Positions 39,822 to 48,238 of a DNA stretch of 64,000 bases are shown piece after piece. Origin of the DNA: Deltaproteobacteria bacterium (GTDB taxonomy: Bacteria; Myxococcota_A; UBA9042; PHBI01). The stretch lies in NCBI GenBank assembly GCA_020632715.1, contig JACKFA010000003.1:434001-498000 (forward strand). The letters run 5' to 3'. The position numbers and the translations under genes are program-made. A model generated the notes under the pieces. The model saw nothing but the letters and a program-made list of their open reading frames with translations. It did no database searches and was not told the origin of the DNA. Position 1 is the first letter of the stretch, and each line of letters opens with the position of its first letter.

Positions 39822-41570
39822 ATGGAAAAGTTCTGCCCCACCTGTAGCCGGGTCTACGGCGTCGACTCGACCACGTGCGAGGTCGACGGCGAGCGCCTCG
39901 TCATCCTGAAGGAGGAGCCGAGCCTCGTCGGCCACGTCCTCGACGGGAAGTACACGCTCCTCTCGCGCCTCGGCGAGGGCGGCATGGGCTCCGTGTACCT
40001 CGCGGAGCAGGCCACGATGGGCCGCGAGGTGGCGATCAAGGTGCTGCGGCGCGAGTTCTCGCAGAACCGGACGGCCATCAAGCGCTTCCTGCGCGAGGCG
40101 CGGGCGGCGAGCAAGCTCACGCACCCGAACACGATCACCGTCTACGACTTCGGCCAGTCGAACGACGGGCTCCTCTACCTCGTCATGGAGCGCCTCTCGG
40201 GGCGCCCGCTCGCCGACATCCTCGACGAGGACGGCGCGATGCCGATCGAGCGCGCCGTGCACATCATGTCGCAGGTGTGCGACTCGCTCTCGGAGGCGCA
40301 CGCGGCGGGGATCTTCCACCGCGATCTCAAGCCCGAGAACATCTTCATCGAGCAGAAGGCCGGCAACACGGACTTCGTGAAGGTGCTCGACTTCGGCATC
40401 GCGAAGATGCAGGGCGAGGAGGTCACACAGGCGACCGCGACCGGGATGATCTGCGGCACGCCGTCGTACATGAGCCCCGAGCAGGCGATGGGGCGCGACA
40501 TCGACGGGCGCAGCGACATCTACGCGCTCGGGATCCTGCTCTACGAGATGCTGACCGACGGCAAGCCCTTCGAGGGCGACACGCCGATGGAGGTCATGCT
40601 CAAGCACATCAACGAGCCGGCGCCGAACATCTACCAGCGCACGCAGATCGGGGTGCCGGAGGGGATCCAGGACGCCATCGACGCGATGCTCTCGAAGCAG
40701 GTCGCCGACCGCCCGATGACGTGCCAGGACGTGAAGGCGCTGCTCATCGCGGGCCTGAAGACGCCGGTCGCCGGGCCCATCACGGACACGTCCGACCCGG
40801 CGATCCCGCCGAAGCGGCGCGAGGACACGGCGGAGCGCGCGCAGACGCTCGAGAAGACGGGGCTCTCGCCGGCGGTGGCGCCGCCGAAGGAGAGCAGCTC
40901 CTTCACCTACGACGGGCTCGAGGTGCCGCGGCAGTCGCGGCGCGGGCTCTGGCTCGGGCTCGCGGCGGCCGTCGCGATCGCGGGCGCCGTGCTCGGCGTG
41001 TACCTCGCGTCCGCGGGGAGCGACGCCCCCACGCTCGACACGCCGCGCGCGGCGCGTGACGTCCGGAGCGGGGAGATCGCGCCGGCGACCCCGGTCGAGC
41101 CGAAGCCGGCCGCGCCGGAGGCCGCGAAGGCGCCGCCCGCCGAGACGGCGACCCCGGAGAAGCCGGTCGAGGAGCCCGTGCCGGTCGCGGTCGTGGCGGG
41201 CTCGGTGGCGGGCGACGCGGTCGACGAGGCGCTCGGGGTGGCCGTCGTGCTCGGGCAGCGCGCGAAGGCGGTGGCGCCGGCGACGCCGCAGCTCGTGAGC
41301 CTGACGGTGCAGAGCGCGCCGAAGGGGGCGAAGGCCTACGAGGGGGACCAGTACCTCGGGGTGACGCCCGTCGAGTTCAAGCGGCCGCGCTCGGGCGCGG
41401 GCGTGACGGTGACGCTGCGGATGGCCGGCTACCACTCGAAGACGGTGACGCTGTCGACGGAGGCCGATCTCACGCAGCAGGTGGAGCTCACGAAGGTGAC
41501 GCGCACGACCGGCGGCGGGAAGACGGGCAGCGACGGTGGGAACGGCACCAAGTCCTTCGGGACGTTCTGA
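39822..41570 (+). CDS. Hanks-type Ser/Thr protein kinase with zinc ribbon and PEGA domain
   Basis: 582 residues. An N-terminal mini zinc ribbon (CPTC at 5-8, Cys19) precedes the kinase domain: GEGGMG loop at about 51-56, Lys73 in VAIK, HRDLKPEN at 166-173, DFG at 190-192 and SPEQ later. A Pro/Ser-rich linker, one transmembrane helix (GLWLGLAAAVAIAGAVLGVYL) and a Pro/Ala/Glu-rich outer linker follow. The outer part ends in a PEGA domain (SAPKGAKAYEGDQYLGVTPV). All catalytic residues are present. It is the usual myxobacterial receptor-kinase layout. Confidence 0.95.
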   Translation: MEKFCPTCSRVYGVDSTTCEVDGERLVILKEEPSLVGHVLDGKYTLLSRLGEGGMGSVYLAEQATMGREVAIKVLRREFSQNRTAIKRFLREARAASKLTHPNTITVYDFGQSNDGLLYLVMERLSGRPLADILDEDGAMPIERAVHIMSQVCDSLSEAHAAGIFHRDLKPENIFIEQKAGNTDFVKVLDFGIAKMQGEEVTQATATGMICGTPSYMSPEQAMGRDIDGRSDIYALGILLYEMLTDGKPFEGDTPMEVMLKHINEPAPNIYQRTQIGVPEGIQDAIDAMLSKQVADRPMTCQDVKALLIAGLKTPVAGPITDTSDPAIPPKRREDTAERAQTLEKTGLSPAVAPPKESSSFTYDGLEVPRQSRRGLWLGLAAAVAIAGAVLGVYLASAGSDAPTLDTPRAARDVRSGEIAPATPVEPKPAAPEAAKAPPAETATPEKPVEEPVPVAVVAGSVAGDAVDEALGVAVVLGQRAKAVAPATPQLVSLTVQSAPKGAKAYEGDQYLGVTPVEFKRPRSGAGVTVTLRMAGYHSKTVTLSTEADLTQQVELTKVTRTTGGGKTGSDGGNGTKSFGTF

Positions 41571-41636
41571 GCGCCTCGGGCGGCGAGCGCGCCGCGCGCG
41601 CTTGAAATCGCGGCGGGATCGTGGTGTACCGGGCTC

Positions 41637-43013
41637 GTGGTGTGGCGACGGCTAAAGGGCCTCTTCGGCGGAGGCAACGGCGACGAGCCCGTCGAGGACG
41701 ACGGCGCGGTGACGCCGTCGCAGGCGCCGCCGGACCCGATCGCGGAGCGCCTGGCGCTGGTCGACCAGGCGCTCGCCGCGGACAAGGTGGAGGCGGCGCT
41801 GCGTGAGACGCGGGGGCTCCTGCTCATGGCGCCGTGGGAACGGCGCGTGCTCGAGCGGGCGGCGCGCGTGCTCGAGGCGGCCGGTGAGGAGAACCTGGCG
41901 GCGGGGTTCGCGGAGGCGGCCGCGGAGCGCGGCGCGGACGCGGTGCTCGCGCTGTCGCGGGAGCTGCTCGCCCTCGACGACGCGGAGCTCGCGCTCGGGC
42001 TCGGGCGGGCGGCGTGCCGGCGCGACGCGCGCTCGGCCGCGGCGCAGGCGGCGGTGGCGGACGCGCTGCACGCCTTGTCGGAGCACACGCGGGCGGTGGA
42101 GCACCTGAGCGCGTTCTCGGGGGTGCTCGAGCAACCGGAGCTCGCGGAGCGGCTGGCGCTCGCGGCGGCGCTCGCGGGCGACTGGAAGACGTGGGGGCGG
42201 GTGGCGCCGGTCCTGGGCGACGACGCAGGCGCGGCCTGGGTCCTCGGGGTCGGGGCGCGCGCGCGCTTCGAGGCGGACGCGCGGAGCGCCATCGCGGAGG
42301 CCGCGGAGCCTGCGGGTGATGACGCGGCGGACGGCGAGGGCGACGGCGACGGCGCGGCGGAGGCGGCGCCGGTGGCTCGCGCGGTCCCGGCGCCGGTGAC
42401 CGCGCGCGAGGGGATGTTCGTGCGCTACGGGGTGCTCCTCGTGGCGGAGACGCCGTGTGAGGGGCCGGTCGACGAGGCCGAGCTCGGGGGCTGGATCGCG
42501 GGCGGGGCGGCGGCGCTCCAGCTCGTGGCGCCGTCGGACACGCGGGTCGGGTACGTTGGGACGCGCAGCGAGCTCATCGCGCGCTGGCTCGCGAGCGCGC
42601 TCGGGACGTCCGCGCTGCCGTTGTCGGCGCGGCTCCCGGAGCAGGATCTGGTGGTCGCCATCGCGGACGACGACGATCTGGCGGCGGTGTACGAGACGCG
42701 GACGTTCGCCGGCGGCGGGGCCACGACGTGGCTCTTCCAGGCGGTGAAGGACGCGCGGCGGCGCGAGATGCCGCTCGCGGACGTCATCGGCGCCATCGGC
42801 GAGGACGTGGAGCTGCCGCTCGGGATGCTCGACGCGGAGCGCGCGACGGATCGGCTGCCGCCGAAGCTCGCGCTCACCGGGCTCGAGGAGCGGGCAGGGC
42901 AGGCGGACGAGGCGGAGATCGAGGCGATCACGGCGTGGGCGTCGGCGCGCGAGGAGCTGCTCTCGCTGGCGTCGCCACCGGACGCGGACGCGCGGCCGCT
43001 CTTCGAGGGCTGA
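41637..43013 (+). CDS. Protein of unknown function, helical-repeat N terminus
   Basis: 458 residues from GTG. Residues about 30-210 are Ala/Leu-rich paired helices with a TPR-like rhythm (AERLALVDQALAADKVEAAL, LLALDDAELALGLGRAAC). An acidic Gly/Asp/Glu linker follows, then a compact alpha/beta domain (VRYGVLLVAETPCEGPVDEA, LVVAIADDDDLAAVYETRTF). No family recognised. It lies 66 bases after the kinase and is probably coexpressed with it, so it may be a partner or substrate, which is inference. Confidence 0.72.
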   Translation: MVWRRLKGLFGGGNGDEPVEDDGAVTPSQAPPDPIAERLALVDQALAADKVEAALRETRGLLLMAPWERRVLERAARVLEAAGEENLAAGFAEAAAERGADAVLALSRELLALDDAELALGLGRAACRRDARSAAAQAAVADALHALSEHTRAVEHLSAFSGVLEQPELAERLALAAALAGDWKTWGRVAPVLGDDAGAAWVLGVGARARFEADARSAIAEAAEPAGDDAADGEGDGDGAAEAAPVARAVPAPVTAREGMFVRYGVLLVAETPCEGPVDEAELGGWIAGGAAALQLVAPSDTRVGYVGTRSELIARWLASALGTSALPLSARLPEQDLVVAIADDDDLAAVYETRTFAGGGATTWLFQAVKDARRREMPLADVIGAIGEDVELPLGMLDAERATDRLPPKLALTGLEERAGQADEAEIEAITAWASAREELLSLASPPDADARPLFEG

Positions 43014-43052
43014 CCCGGCCTGGCCTTCGTGGCCTGCCTGCCGGAGCGGGGA

Positions 43053-43250
43053 AACACGGAGGCACGGAGGCACGGAGGGACGGCCCCGGGCCGTCCTCTG
43101 GCCTTGGGGTGCTGCTGGAGCCGTGGAGCATGGCGCTGAGGGAGGGACCCGAGCGCACGCAGCCCTCGGCCCCCTCCGCCAAGACCTCCGATGCGTGCAC
43201 GGGCCGACGTCACGGTGCCGATCCCTCCGTGCCTCCGTGCCTCCGTGGTT
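43053..43250. repeat. Inverted CACGGAGG arrays (MITE-like element)
   Basis: In the gene-free stretch 43014-43380, three CACGGAGG units (43053-43080) are mirrored by CCTCCGTG units (43222-43250). Together they form an inverted pair of about 26 bases, 141 bases apart. A 9-bp hairpin (43078-43096) lies inside. Further CTCCGTG/TCTCCGTG units run from 43305 to about 43344. No coding potential was seen. Confidence 0.75.
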
Positions 43251-43380
43251 GTCCTCCAAGGATCCCAGCGCCACCGCGAACTCGGCGCGTGGCCCCAAAG
43301 GCTCCCCTCCGTGCTCCCTCCGTGTCTCCGTGTCTCCGTGGTCACGTTCCCACGGAACCCCAACCGCACGACCCGTCGCG

Positions 43381-44184
43381 CTAGAAGATCCGCCAGTACA
43401 GGTCGACCACCGGGAACACGCTCTGCTTGCCGAGGAAGCTCGGCCCGTAGCCGACGCCCGCCCGGAAGACGAACGCGTCGAACGAGCCGAAGAGCGACAG
43501 CGCCACGCGCGACATCTTGCCGCGGTCGTCGGGGTCCTCGTCGGCGTAGAGGAAGGTCTCGTCGTGCATCGCGATGGGCACGGCCCCGTCGAGCACGAGC
43601 GCGACGTGGTCGCTCGCCCGCCACTCGACCGCCAGCTCACCCGCGAGCCGCCCCACCGGGCCGAGGTAGCGCTGGATCCGCAAGACCGCGTCGGGGGCGC
43701 GCTCGTTGGCGTCCTCCGAGAGGTAGCGCAGGCGCACGTGGATCTGCAGCACCCGCGCCGGCTTGAACGTCACGTCCAGGTCGAGCGGCACCGCCGTCAC
43801 GCTGAAGTCCGAGTCGACGCCCACCGACCCCGGGTCGTACACCACGATCCCGCTCGCGAGCCCGAACGCGACCGCGTCCGTCTCGTAGATCCGCCACTTC
43901 AGGTCGCCGTTGAAGGCGCCCAGCAGGTTCAGGGCGAACGCCGTCCCGAGCTGCAGGTGCCCCGGCAGACCCAGCCGGATCGCCGCCGGGCCGACCTTCA
44001 GCTCCTGCGGACGCAGCGTGAAGGCCGAGATCTCCTCGGTCTCGAAGCCGTCCTCCGAGTACCCGGCGCGCGCCGTCGCGCCCCCCGTGACGAGGGCGCC
44101 AGCGACCACGACCGCGGCGACCAGCGCGCGGAGCCGCCGACCGGCGCTGCGCTCCAAACGGTGAATGGCGTTCACTCCCCGCAT
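43381..44184 (-). CDS. Outer-membrane-beta-barrel-like protein
   Basis: 267 residues. A long n-region precedes the signal peptide (LRALVAAVVVAGALVTGGATARA). The mature protein alternates polar and hydrophobic residues in many strands (DVTFKPARVLQIHVRLRYL, GELAVEWRASDHVALVLDG) and ends with Phe (VDLYWRIF), the usual C-terminal signal of outer-membrane barrels. About ten strands can be counted by eye. Function unknown. The ATG at 44184 has GGGGGA upstream. Confidence 0.75.
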   Translation of the reverse strand: MRGVNAIHRLERSAGRRLRALVAAVVVAGALVTGGATARAGYSEDGFETEEISAFTLRPQELKVGPAAIRLGLPGHLQLGTAFALNLLGAFNGDLKWRIYETDAVAFGLASGIVVYDPGSVGVDSDFSVTAVPLDLDVTFKPARVLQIHVRLRYLSEDANERAPDAVLRIQRYLGPVGRLAGELAVEWRASDHVALVLDGAVPIAMHDETFLYADEDPDDRGKMSRVALSLFGSFDAFVFRAGVGYGPSFLGKQSVFPVVDLYWRIF

Positions 44185-44207
44185 GGGTCCCCCGTGGCCA
44201 GGTCCTG

Positions 44208-44696
44208 TCAGCTGCCGTGTCGGCAGATCAGCGTCCGCTCCGCGTCCTGGAAGAGCACCTTGATGCGCTTGTCCTGAAGCTCCTCGACCACGAAGCCGAC
44301 GCCGAACTTCGAGTGCTCGATGACGTCGTCCTTGCCGAAGTCTCCGCGCACGTCGTACGGGCGCGTCGGGGCGTCGGCGTGCTTGCCGATCTCCGCGTCC
44401 CAGCGGCGCCGGAGCTCCTTCAGCTCCTTCTCCGCGGCCGCTTCGCTCGCGGCCTTGCGCGCCCCGGTCGCGCGCGTCGACGTGCCGCGCGTGCCCGTCG
44501 ACTTCGAGGCCGCGCTGCGCCCCGCCTTCTCCGCCGACTTCGGCGCCCGGTACTTGTGCGCCCCGTTGCACGTGTTGCAGATGACCTGCACCGGCGTGCC
44601 CTCGACCATCGCGACGATCGTGTGCGCGAGATCCATTTTGCAGCGCGTGCAGTACGCGTCGCAGTTCCCGCCCACCGAGAGGTTCCGTCCGCTCAT
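44208..44696 (-). CDS. Zinc-ribbon protein with C-terminal KOW/CarD-like segment
   Basis: 162 residues. Cys pairs CTRCKMD and CNTCNG flank the sequence VEGTPVQVI, giving a treble-clef or ribbon zinc site. A basic Ala/Lys/Ser/Thr-rich central linker (KSTGTRGTSTRATGARK) is likely disordered and nucleic-acid binding. The end, EHSKFGVGFVVEELQDKRI then KVLFQDAERTLI, resembles the small Tudor/KOW-like module at UvrD C termini. A transcription- or repair-associated DNA-binding protein is plausible. Coupled to the GtrA gene (ATGA). Confidence 0.7.
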   Translation of the reverse strand: MSGRNLSVGGNCDAYCTRCKMDLAHTIVAMVEGTPVQVICNTCNGAHKYRAPKSAEKAGRSAASKSTGTRGTSTRATGARKAASEAAAEKELKELRRRWDAEIGKHADAPTRPYDVRGDFGKDDVIEHSKFGVGFVVEELQDKRIKVLFQDAERTLICRHGS

Positions 44697-45175
44697 GTGT
44701 TCTCGCGTGCCTCGTTCGACCGGTCGCGGAAGACGACCTTGTTGTTGATCACGTAGTTGACGACGGTGCCGAGCGCGATCCCGAGCAGCTGGGCACCGTA
44801 GATTCCGATGACGTCGTCTGGGCCCAGGCTCGCGCCCAGGTACACCAGCGCGAACGTGCCGTACTGGATGCCTGCGGCGACGGCCGAGCCGAGATAGTAG
44901 GCTACCACGCGCGCGGCGATTTCGCGCCGTCTTCCTCCGCGCTGTCGGTCGCCGAACGTCCAGACGCTGTTCAGGAGGAAGTTCGAGAAGATGCTCACGA
45001 CGAGCCCGAGCGCGCTCGCGGCGAAGTTCCGCTGCGACTCGCCGAGCTCGGCGAAGAGCCCCCGCCCGAGCGCCATGAACGCGAGGTTCACCACGACGCC
45101 GCTGGCGCCGACGATCGCGAACCGCACGAAGCGTTGCCGCTCGGGGGGGATGCGCTCCCAGAGCGCGCGGATCAC
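44693..45175 (-). CDS. GtrA-like membrane protein
   Basis: 160 residues from GTG, overlapping hom (GTGA). Four transmembrane helices in the GtrA arrangement: FAIVGASGVVVNLAFMALG, ALGLVVSIFSNFLLNSVWTF, a helix around YYLGSAVAAGIQYGTFALVY, and LLGIALGTVVNYVINNKVVF. The motifs NFLLNSVWTF and VNYVINNKVVF are diagnostic. The family moves polyprenyl-linked sugars across the membrane, as in O-antigen or arabinogalactan modification. No glycosyltransferase is adjacent. Confidence 0.92.
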   Translation of the reverse strand: MIRALWERIPPERQRFVRFAIVGASGVVVNLAFMALGRGLFAELGESQRNFAASALGLVVSIFSNFLLNSVWTFGDRQRGGRRREIAARVVAYYLGSAVAAGIQYGTFALVYLGASLGPDDVIGIYGAQLLGIALGTVVNYVINNKVVFRDRSNEARENT

Positions 45176-46479
45176 GCGAGGTCCTCGACCCGCAGGTAGC
45201 ACGTCGGCTCCGCCACAAAGTCGAGCGCGTCGATCGCCGCGATGGCGTCGAGCACCGCGCCCTCTTGGGCGACGTGGGTCAGGATCACGACCGGCACGGC
45301 CTCGCCGGGCTGCGACGTCTCCTGCAGCATCTGGCGGATGCTGATCCCGTGATCGCCCAGGATCCCGCTGATCTTCGCGAGGACCCCCGGCTCGTCGTGC
45401 ACCTCGAAGCGCAGGTAGAACGGGCAGCGCGTGAGGCGCGGGTCGCGCTGGGCGCGCTCGGCCACGAGCTCGCGGTGGAAGGCGAGGTGCGGGAGGCGCC
45501 CGCTCGTGCCGCGCTGGATGTTGCGCCCGAGCTCGATGATGTCGCTCACGACGGAGTGCGCGGTCGGCATCATGCCGGCGCCCTGGCCGTAGAAGAGGAC
45601 CGGCCCGAGCGCGCGCGAGCTCACGAGCACCGCGTTGAACACGCCGTGGACGCTCCCGAGCATGGTGGACGCCGGGATGAGCGTCGGGTGGACGCGCGCC
45701 TCGACGCCGTCGGCGTGGGCCTTCGCGACCGCGAGGGGCTTCACGGTGTAGCCGAAGCGCTTCGCGAAGCGGATGTCGTCGGCCGTGACGCGGTCGATGC
45801 CCTCGGTGCGGATGTCCTCGAAGGCGATGTCGAGGCCGAAGCTGATCGCGATGAGGATCGAGAGCTTCTGCGCGGCGTCGATGCCGCCGACGTCCATCGT
45901 CGGGTCGGCCTCGGCGTATCCGCGCGCCTGCGCGTCGGCGAGGGCGTCGGCGTAGCTCTTGCCCTGGTCGCTCATCGCCGTGAGCATGAAGTTCGAGGTG
46001 CCGTTGATGATGCCGTAGAGGGCGTGGATCCGGTCGGCCGCGAGCCCCTCACGGAGCGTCCGGATGATGGGGATCCCGCCGCCGACGGACGCCTCGAAGA
46101 TGACGTCGCGGTGGGCCTCGTCGGCCGCGACGAAGAGCTCGGCGCCGTGGCGCGCGAGGAGCGCCTTGTTGGCGGTGACGACGTGGTGGCCGCGCGACAG
46201 GGCGTCGAGGAGGAGCGCGCGCGCGGGCTCGTAGCCGCCCATGACCTCGACGATCACGTGCACGTCGGCCTCGAGGACCTCGCGCGGATCGGAGGTGAGG
46301 AGCGAGCGCGGGACCGCCGGGTCGCGCACCTTGTCGGCGTCACGGACGAGGATCTTCACGACCTCGATCGCGGTGCCGAGGCGCGCGACGATCTCCTCGC
46401 GGTTCTCCGCGAGGATGCGGAGAACGCCCGTCCCGACGGTGCCGCAGCCCAACAACCCGACGCGAATCGCCTCGCTCAT
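45172..46479 (-). CDS. hom: Homoserine dehydrogenase
   Basis: 435 residues. NAD(P) fold VGLLGCGTVGTGVLRIL, then VEVMGGYEPA, VTANKALLARHG, GGGIPIIRTLREGL and INGTSNFML. A C-terminal ACT domain (DEPGVLAKISGILGDHGISI) provides feedback binding, usually by threonine. It reduces aspartate semialdehyde to homoserine. A good promoter lies just upstream. The downstream GtrA and zinc-ribbon genes overlap and are likely cotranscribed. Confidence 0.97.
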   Translation of the reverse strand: MSEAIRVGLLGCGTVGTGVLRILAENREEIVARLGTAIEVVKILVRDADKVRDPAVPRSLLTSDPREVLEADVHVIVEVMGGYEPARALLLDALSRGHHVVTANKALLARHGAELFVAADEAHRDVIFEASVGGGIPIIRTLREGLAADRIHALYGIINGTSNFMLTAMSDQGKSYADALADAQARGYAEADPTMDVGGIDAAQKLSILIAISFGLDIAFEDIRTEGIDRVTADDIRFAKRFGYTVKPLAVAKAHADGVEARVHPTLIPASTMLGSVHGVFNAVLVSSRALGPVLFYGQGAGMMPTAHSVVSDIIELGRNIQRGTSGRLPHLAFHRELVAERAQRDPRLTRCPFYLRFEVHDEPGVLAKISGILGDHGISIRQMLQETSQPGEAVPVVILTHVAQEGAVLDAIAAIDALDFVAEPTCYLRVEDLA

Positions 46480-46519
46480 CGAATCCCCCGGCCGCGGTTC
46501 CCGGTCGACGCGGCCGCCT

Positions 46520-46549
46520 CTTATCGGAGAGGCGAGGGGGGCGCGTCAA
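46520..46549 (-). promoter_or_regulatory. Probable promoter of hom
   Basis: Read on the minus strand: TTGACG (46549-46544), an 18-base spacer and GATAAG (46525-46520). The start site would be near 46513, leaving a leader of about 34 bases before the ATG at 46479. Confidence 0.65.
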
Positions 46550-46579
46550 CCTCGGCGTCGCGAGGTGGTGACGACGTAA

Positions 46580-46669
46580 GGCGAGGGGCGCGACGCCTCC
46601 GCGTCCCTCGCGCGCTGGCCCGCTCCGCGGGTCAGCGGCGACGGCCGCTGCGGCGTCGCGCCCCTCGCC
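46580..46669 (-). terminator. Branched palindrome after guaA
   Basis: An 18-bp perfect outer stem (46580-46597 with 46652-46669) encloses two smaller inverted repeats. These are GCTGgCCCGC/GCGGGtCAGC at about 46615-46637 and CAGCGGC/GCCGCTG at about 46634-46651. The inner hairpins share CAGC and so exclude each other. It begins ten bases after the guaA stop and lies upstream of the hom promoter, so it most likely ends guaBA transcription. Confidence 0.55.
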
Positions 46670-46678
46670 CCGATCGCT

Positions 46679-48238
46679 TCACTCCCACTCGATCGTGGCC
46701 GGCGGCTTCGACGAGATGTCGTAGACGACGCGGTTGATGCCGCGCACCTCGTTGATGATCCGGTTCGAGATCCGCCCGAGCGTCTCGTAGGGCACCGGGT
46801 ACCAGTCGGCCGTCATGCCGTCGACCGAGCTCACCGCGCGCACCGCGCACACGTTCTCGTACGTCCGGCTGTCGCCCATGACGCCGACGGAGCGCACCGG
46901 CAGGAGCACCGCGAACGCCTGCCAGATCTCGCGCGCCTCGCGGAGCGCGTCGAGCTCCTCGCGCACGATCGCGTCCGCGCGCTGCAGCACCTCGACCCGC
47001 TCCGCCGTCACCTCGCCGAGCACGCGGATCGCGAGCCCCGGGCCCGGGAAGGGCTGGCGCCAGATCACGTCGTCCGGGAGGTCGAGCGCGAGCCCGACGT
47101 GGCGCACCTCGTCCTTGAAGAGCTCGCGCAGCGGCTCGAGCAGCTTCAGATCCATCTTCTCCGGGAGCCCGCCCACGTTGTGGTGCGACTTGATGACGGC
47201 GCTCGGCCCCTTGAACGACACGCTCTCGATGACGTCCGGGTAGAGCGTCCCCTGGCAGAGCCAGCGCGCGCCGCTCACCGTCTTCGCCGCCCGCTCGAAG
47301 ACCTCGACGAACACGCGCCCGATGGCTTTGCGCTTCGCCTCCGGATCCGTCACCCCGGCGAGCGCCCCGAGGAACTCGTCGCGCGCGTCGACCGCCACCA
47401 TCGGGAAGCCGAGCCGGTCGCGGAAGGTCGCGACGACCCCGCGCGCCTCGTCCTGCCGGAGGACGCCGTTGTCGACGAAGATGCAGTGGAGCCGGTCGCC
47501 GATGGCGCGGTGCACGAGCGCTGCGGCCACGGCGCTGTCGACGCCCCCCGAGAGCCCGCAGATCACCTGCTCGTCGGGGCCCACGGCCTCGGCGATCGCC
47601 GCGACGGCGTCGTTCACGAAGCTCCCCGTCGTCCACGACGGCGCGACCCCGCACACGTCGAAGAGGAAGGCCGCGAGGATCTCGCGTCCGATCGGCGTGT
47701 GGACCACCTCCGGGTGGAACTGGAGCCCGAAGATCGGCCGGTCCGCGTGCGCCATGGCCGCCGGGACGCCGTTGTCGGTCGCCGCCGTCAGCGCGAAGCC
47801 GGGCGCCGGCCGGTCGATGCGGTCCGAGTGGCTCATCCAGACGACGTGCGTCCCGCGCGCGACCCGCCCGAAGAGCCGCCCCGCGCGCTCGTCGACGTTG
47901 ACCGTCGCGCGCCCGAACTCGCGGTTGTCGCTCGCCGCGACCCGCCCGCCGAGCGCGTGCGTCAGGAGCTGGAAGCCGTAGCACACGCCGAGCACGGGCA
48001 CGCCGAGCTCGAGCACCCAGCCGGGGAGCCCGGGCGCGCCGTCCTCGTCGACCGACGCCGGGCCGCCGGACAGGACGACCCCCGCTGGCGCGAACGCGCG
48101 CGCGGCGGCCTCGTCCATCGTGCAGGGGTGGATCTCCGAGTAGACCTGCAGCTCCCGCACCCGCCGCGCGATGAGCTGCGTGTACTGGCTCCCGAAGTCG
48201 AGGACGAGGATCTTGTTCGCGTCGGTCGCGTGGCTCAT
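46679..48238 (-). CDS. guaA: GMP synthase (glutamine-hydrolysing)
   Basis: 519 residues. The N-terminal amidotransferase has [18 protein letters not shown], the nucleophile in [10 protein letters not shown] and the His-Glu pair in QFHPEVVHT. The ATP pyrophosphatase has the P-loop [14 protein letters not shown]. The C-terminal dimerisation domain ends [12 protein letters not shown], the invariant GuaA end. It converts XMP to GMP. The ATG overlaps the guaB stop (ATGA), so guaB-guaA is an operon. Confidence 0.98.
   Translation of the reverse strand: MSHATDANKILVLDFGSQYTQLIARRVRELQVYSEIHPCTMDEAAARAFAPAGVVLSGGPASVDEDGAPGLPGWVLELGVPVLGVCYGFQLLTHALGGRVAASDNREFGRATVNVDERAGRLFGRVARGTHVVWMSHSDRIDRPAPGFALTAATDNGVPAAMAHADRPIFGLQFHPEVVHTPIGREILAAFLFDVCGVAPSWTTGSFVNDAVAAIAEAVGPDEQVICGLSGGVDSAVAAALVHRAIGDRLHCIFVDNGVLRQDEARGVVATFRDRLGFPMVAVDARDEFLGALAGVTDPEAKRKAIGRVFVEVFERAAKTVSGARWLCQGTLYPDVIESVSFKGPSAVIKSHHNVGGLPEKMDLKLLEPLRELFKDEVRHVGLALDLPDDVIWRQPFPGPGLAIRVLGEVTAERVEVLQRADAIVREELDALREAREIWQAFAVLLPVRSVGVMGDSRTYENVCAVRAVSSVDGMTADWYPVPYETLGRISNRIINEVRGINRVVYDISSKPPATIEWE

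Noticed and set aside
43381..44571. Start of the outer-membrane-like gene further upstream
   Set aside because: The extra N-terminal sequence has no signal character and overlaps the zinc-ribbon gene. The ATG at 44184 has a ribosome-binding site.
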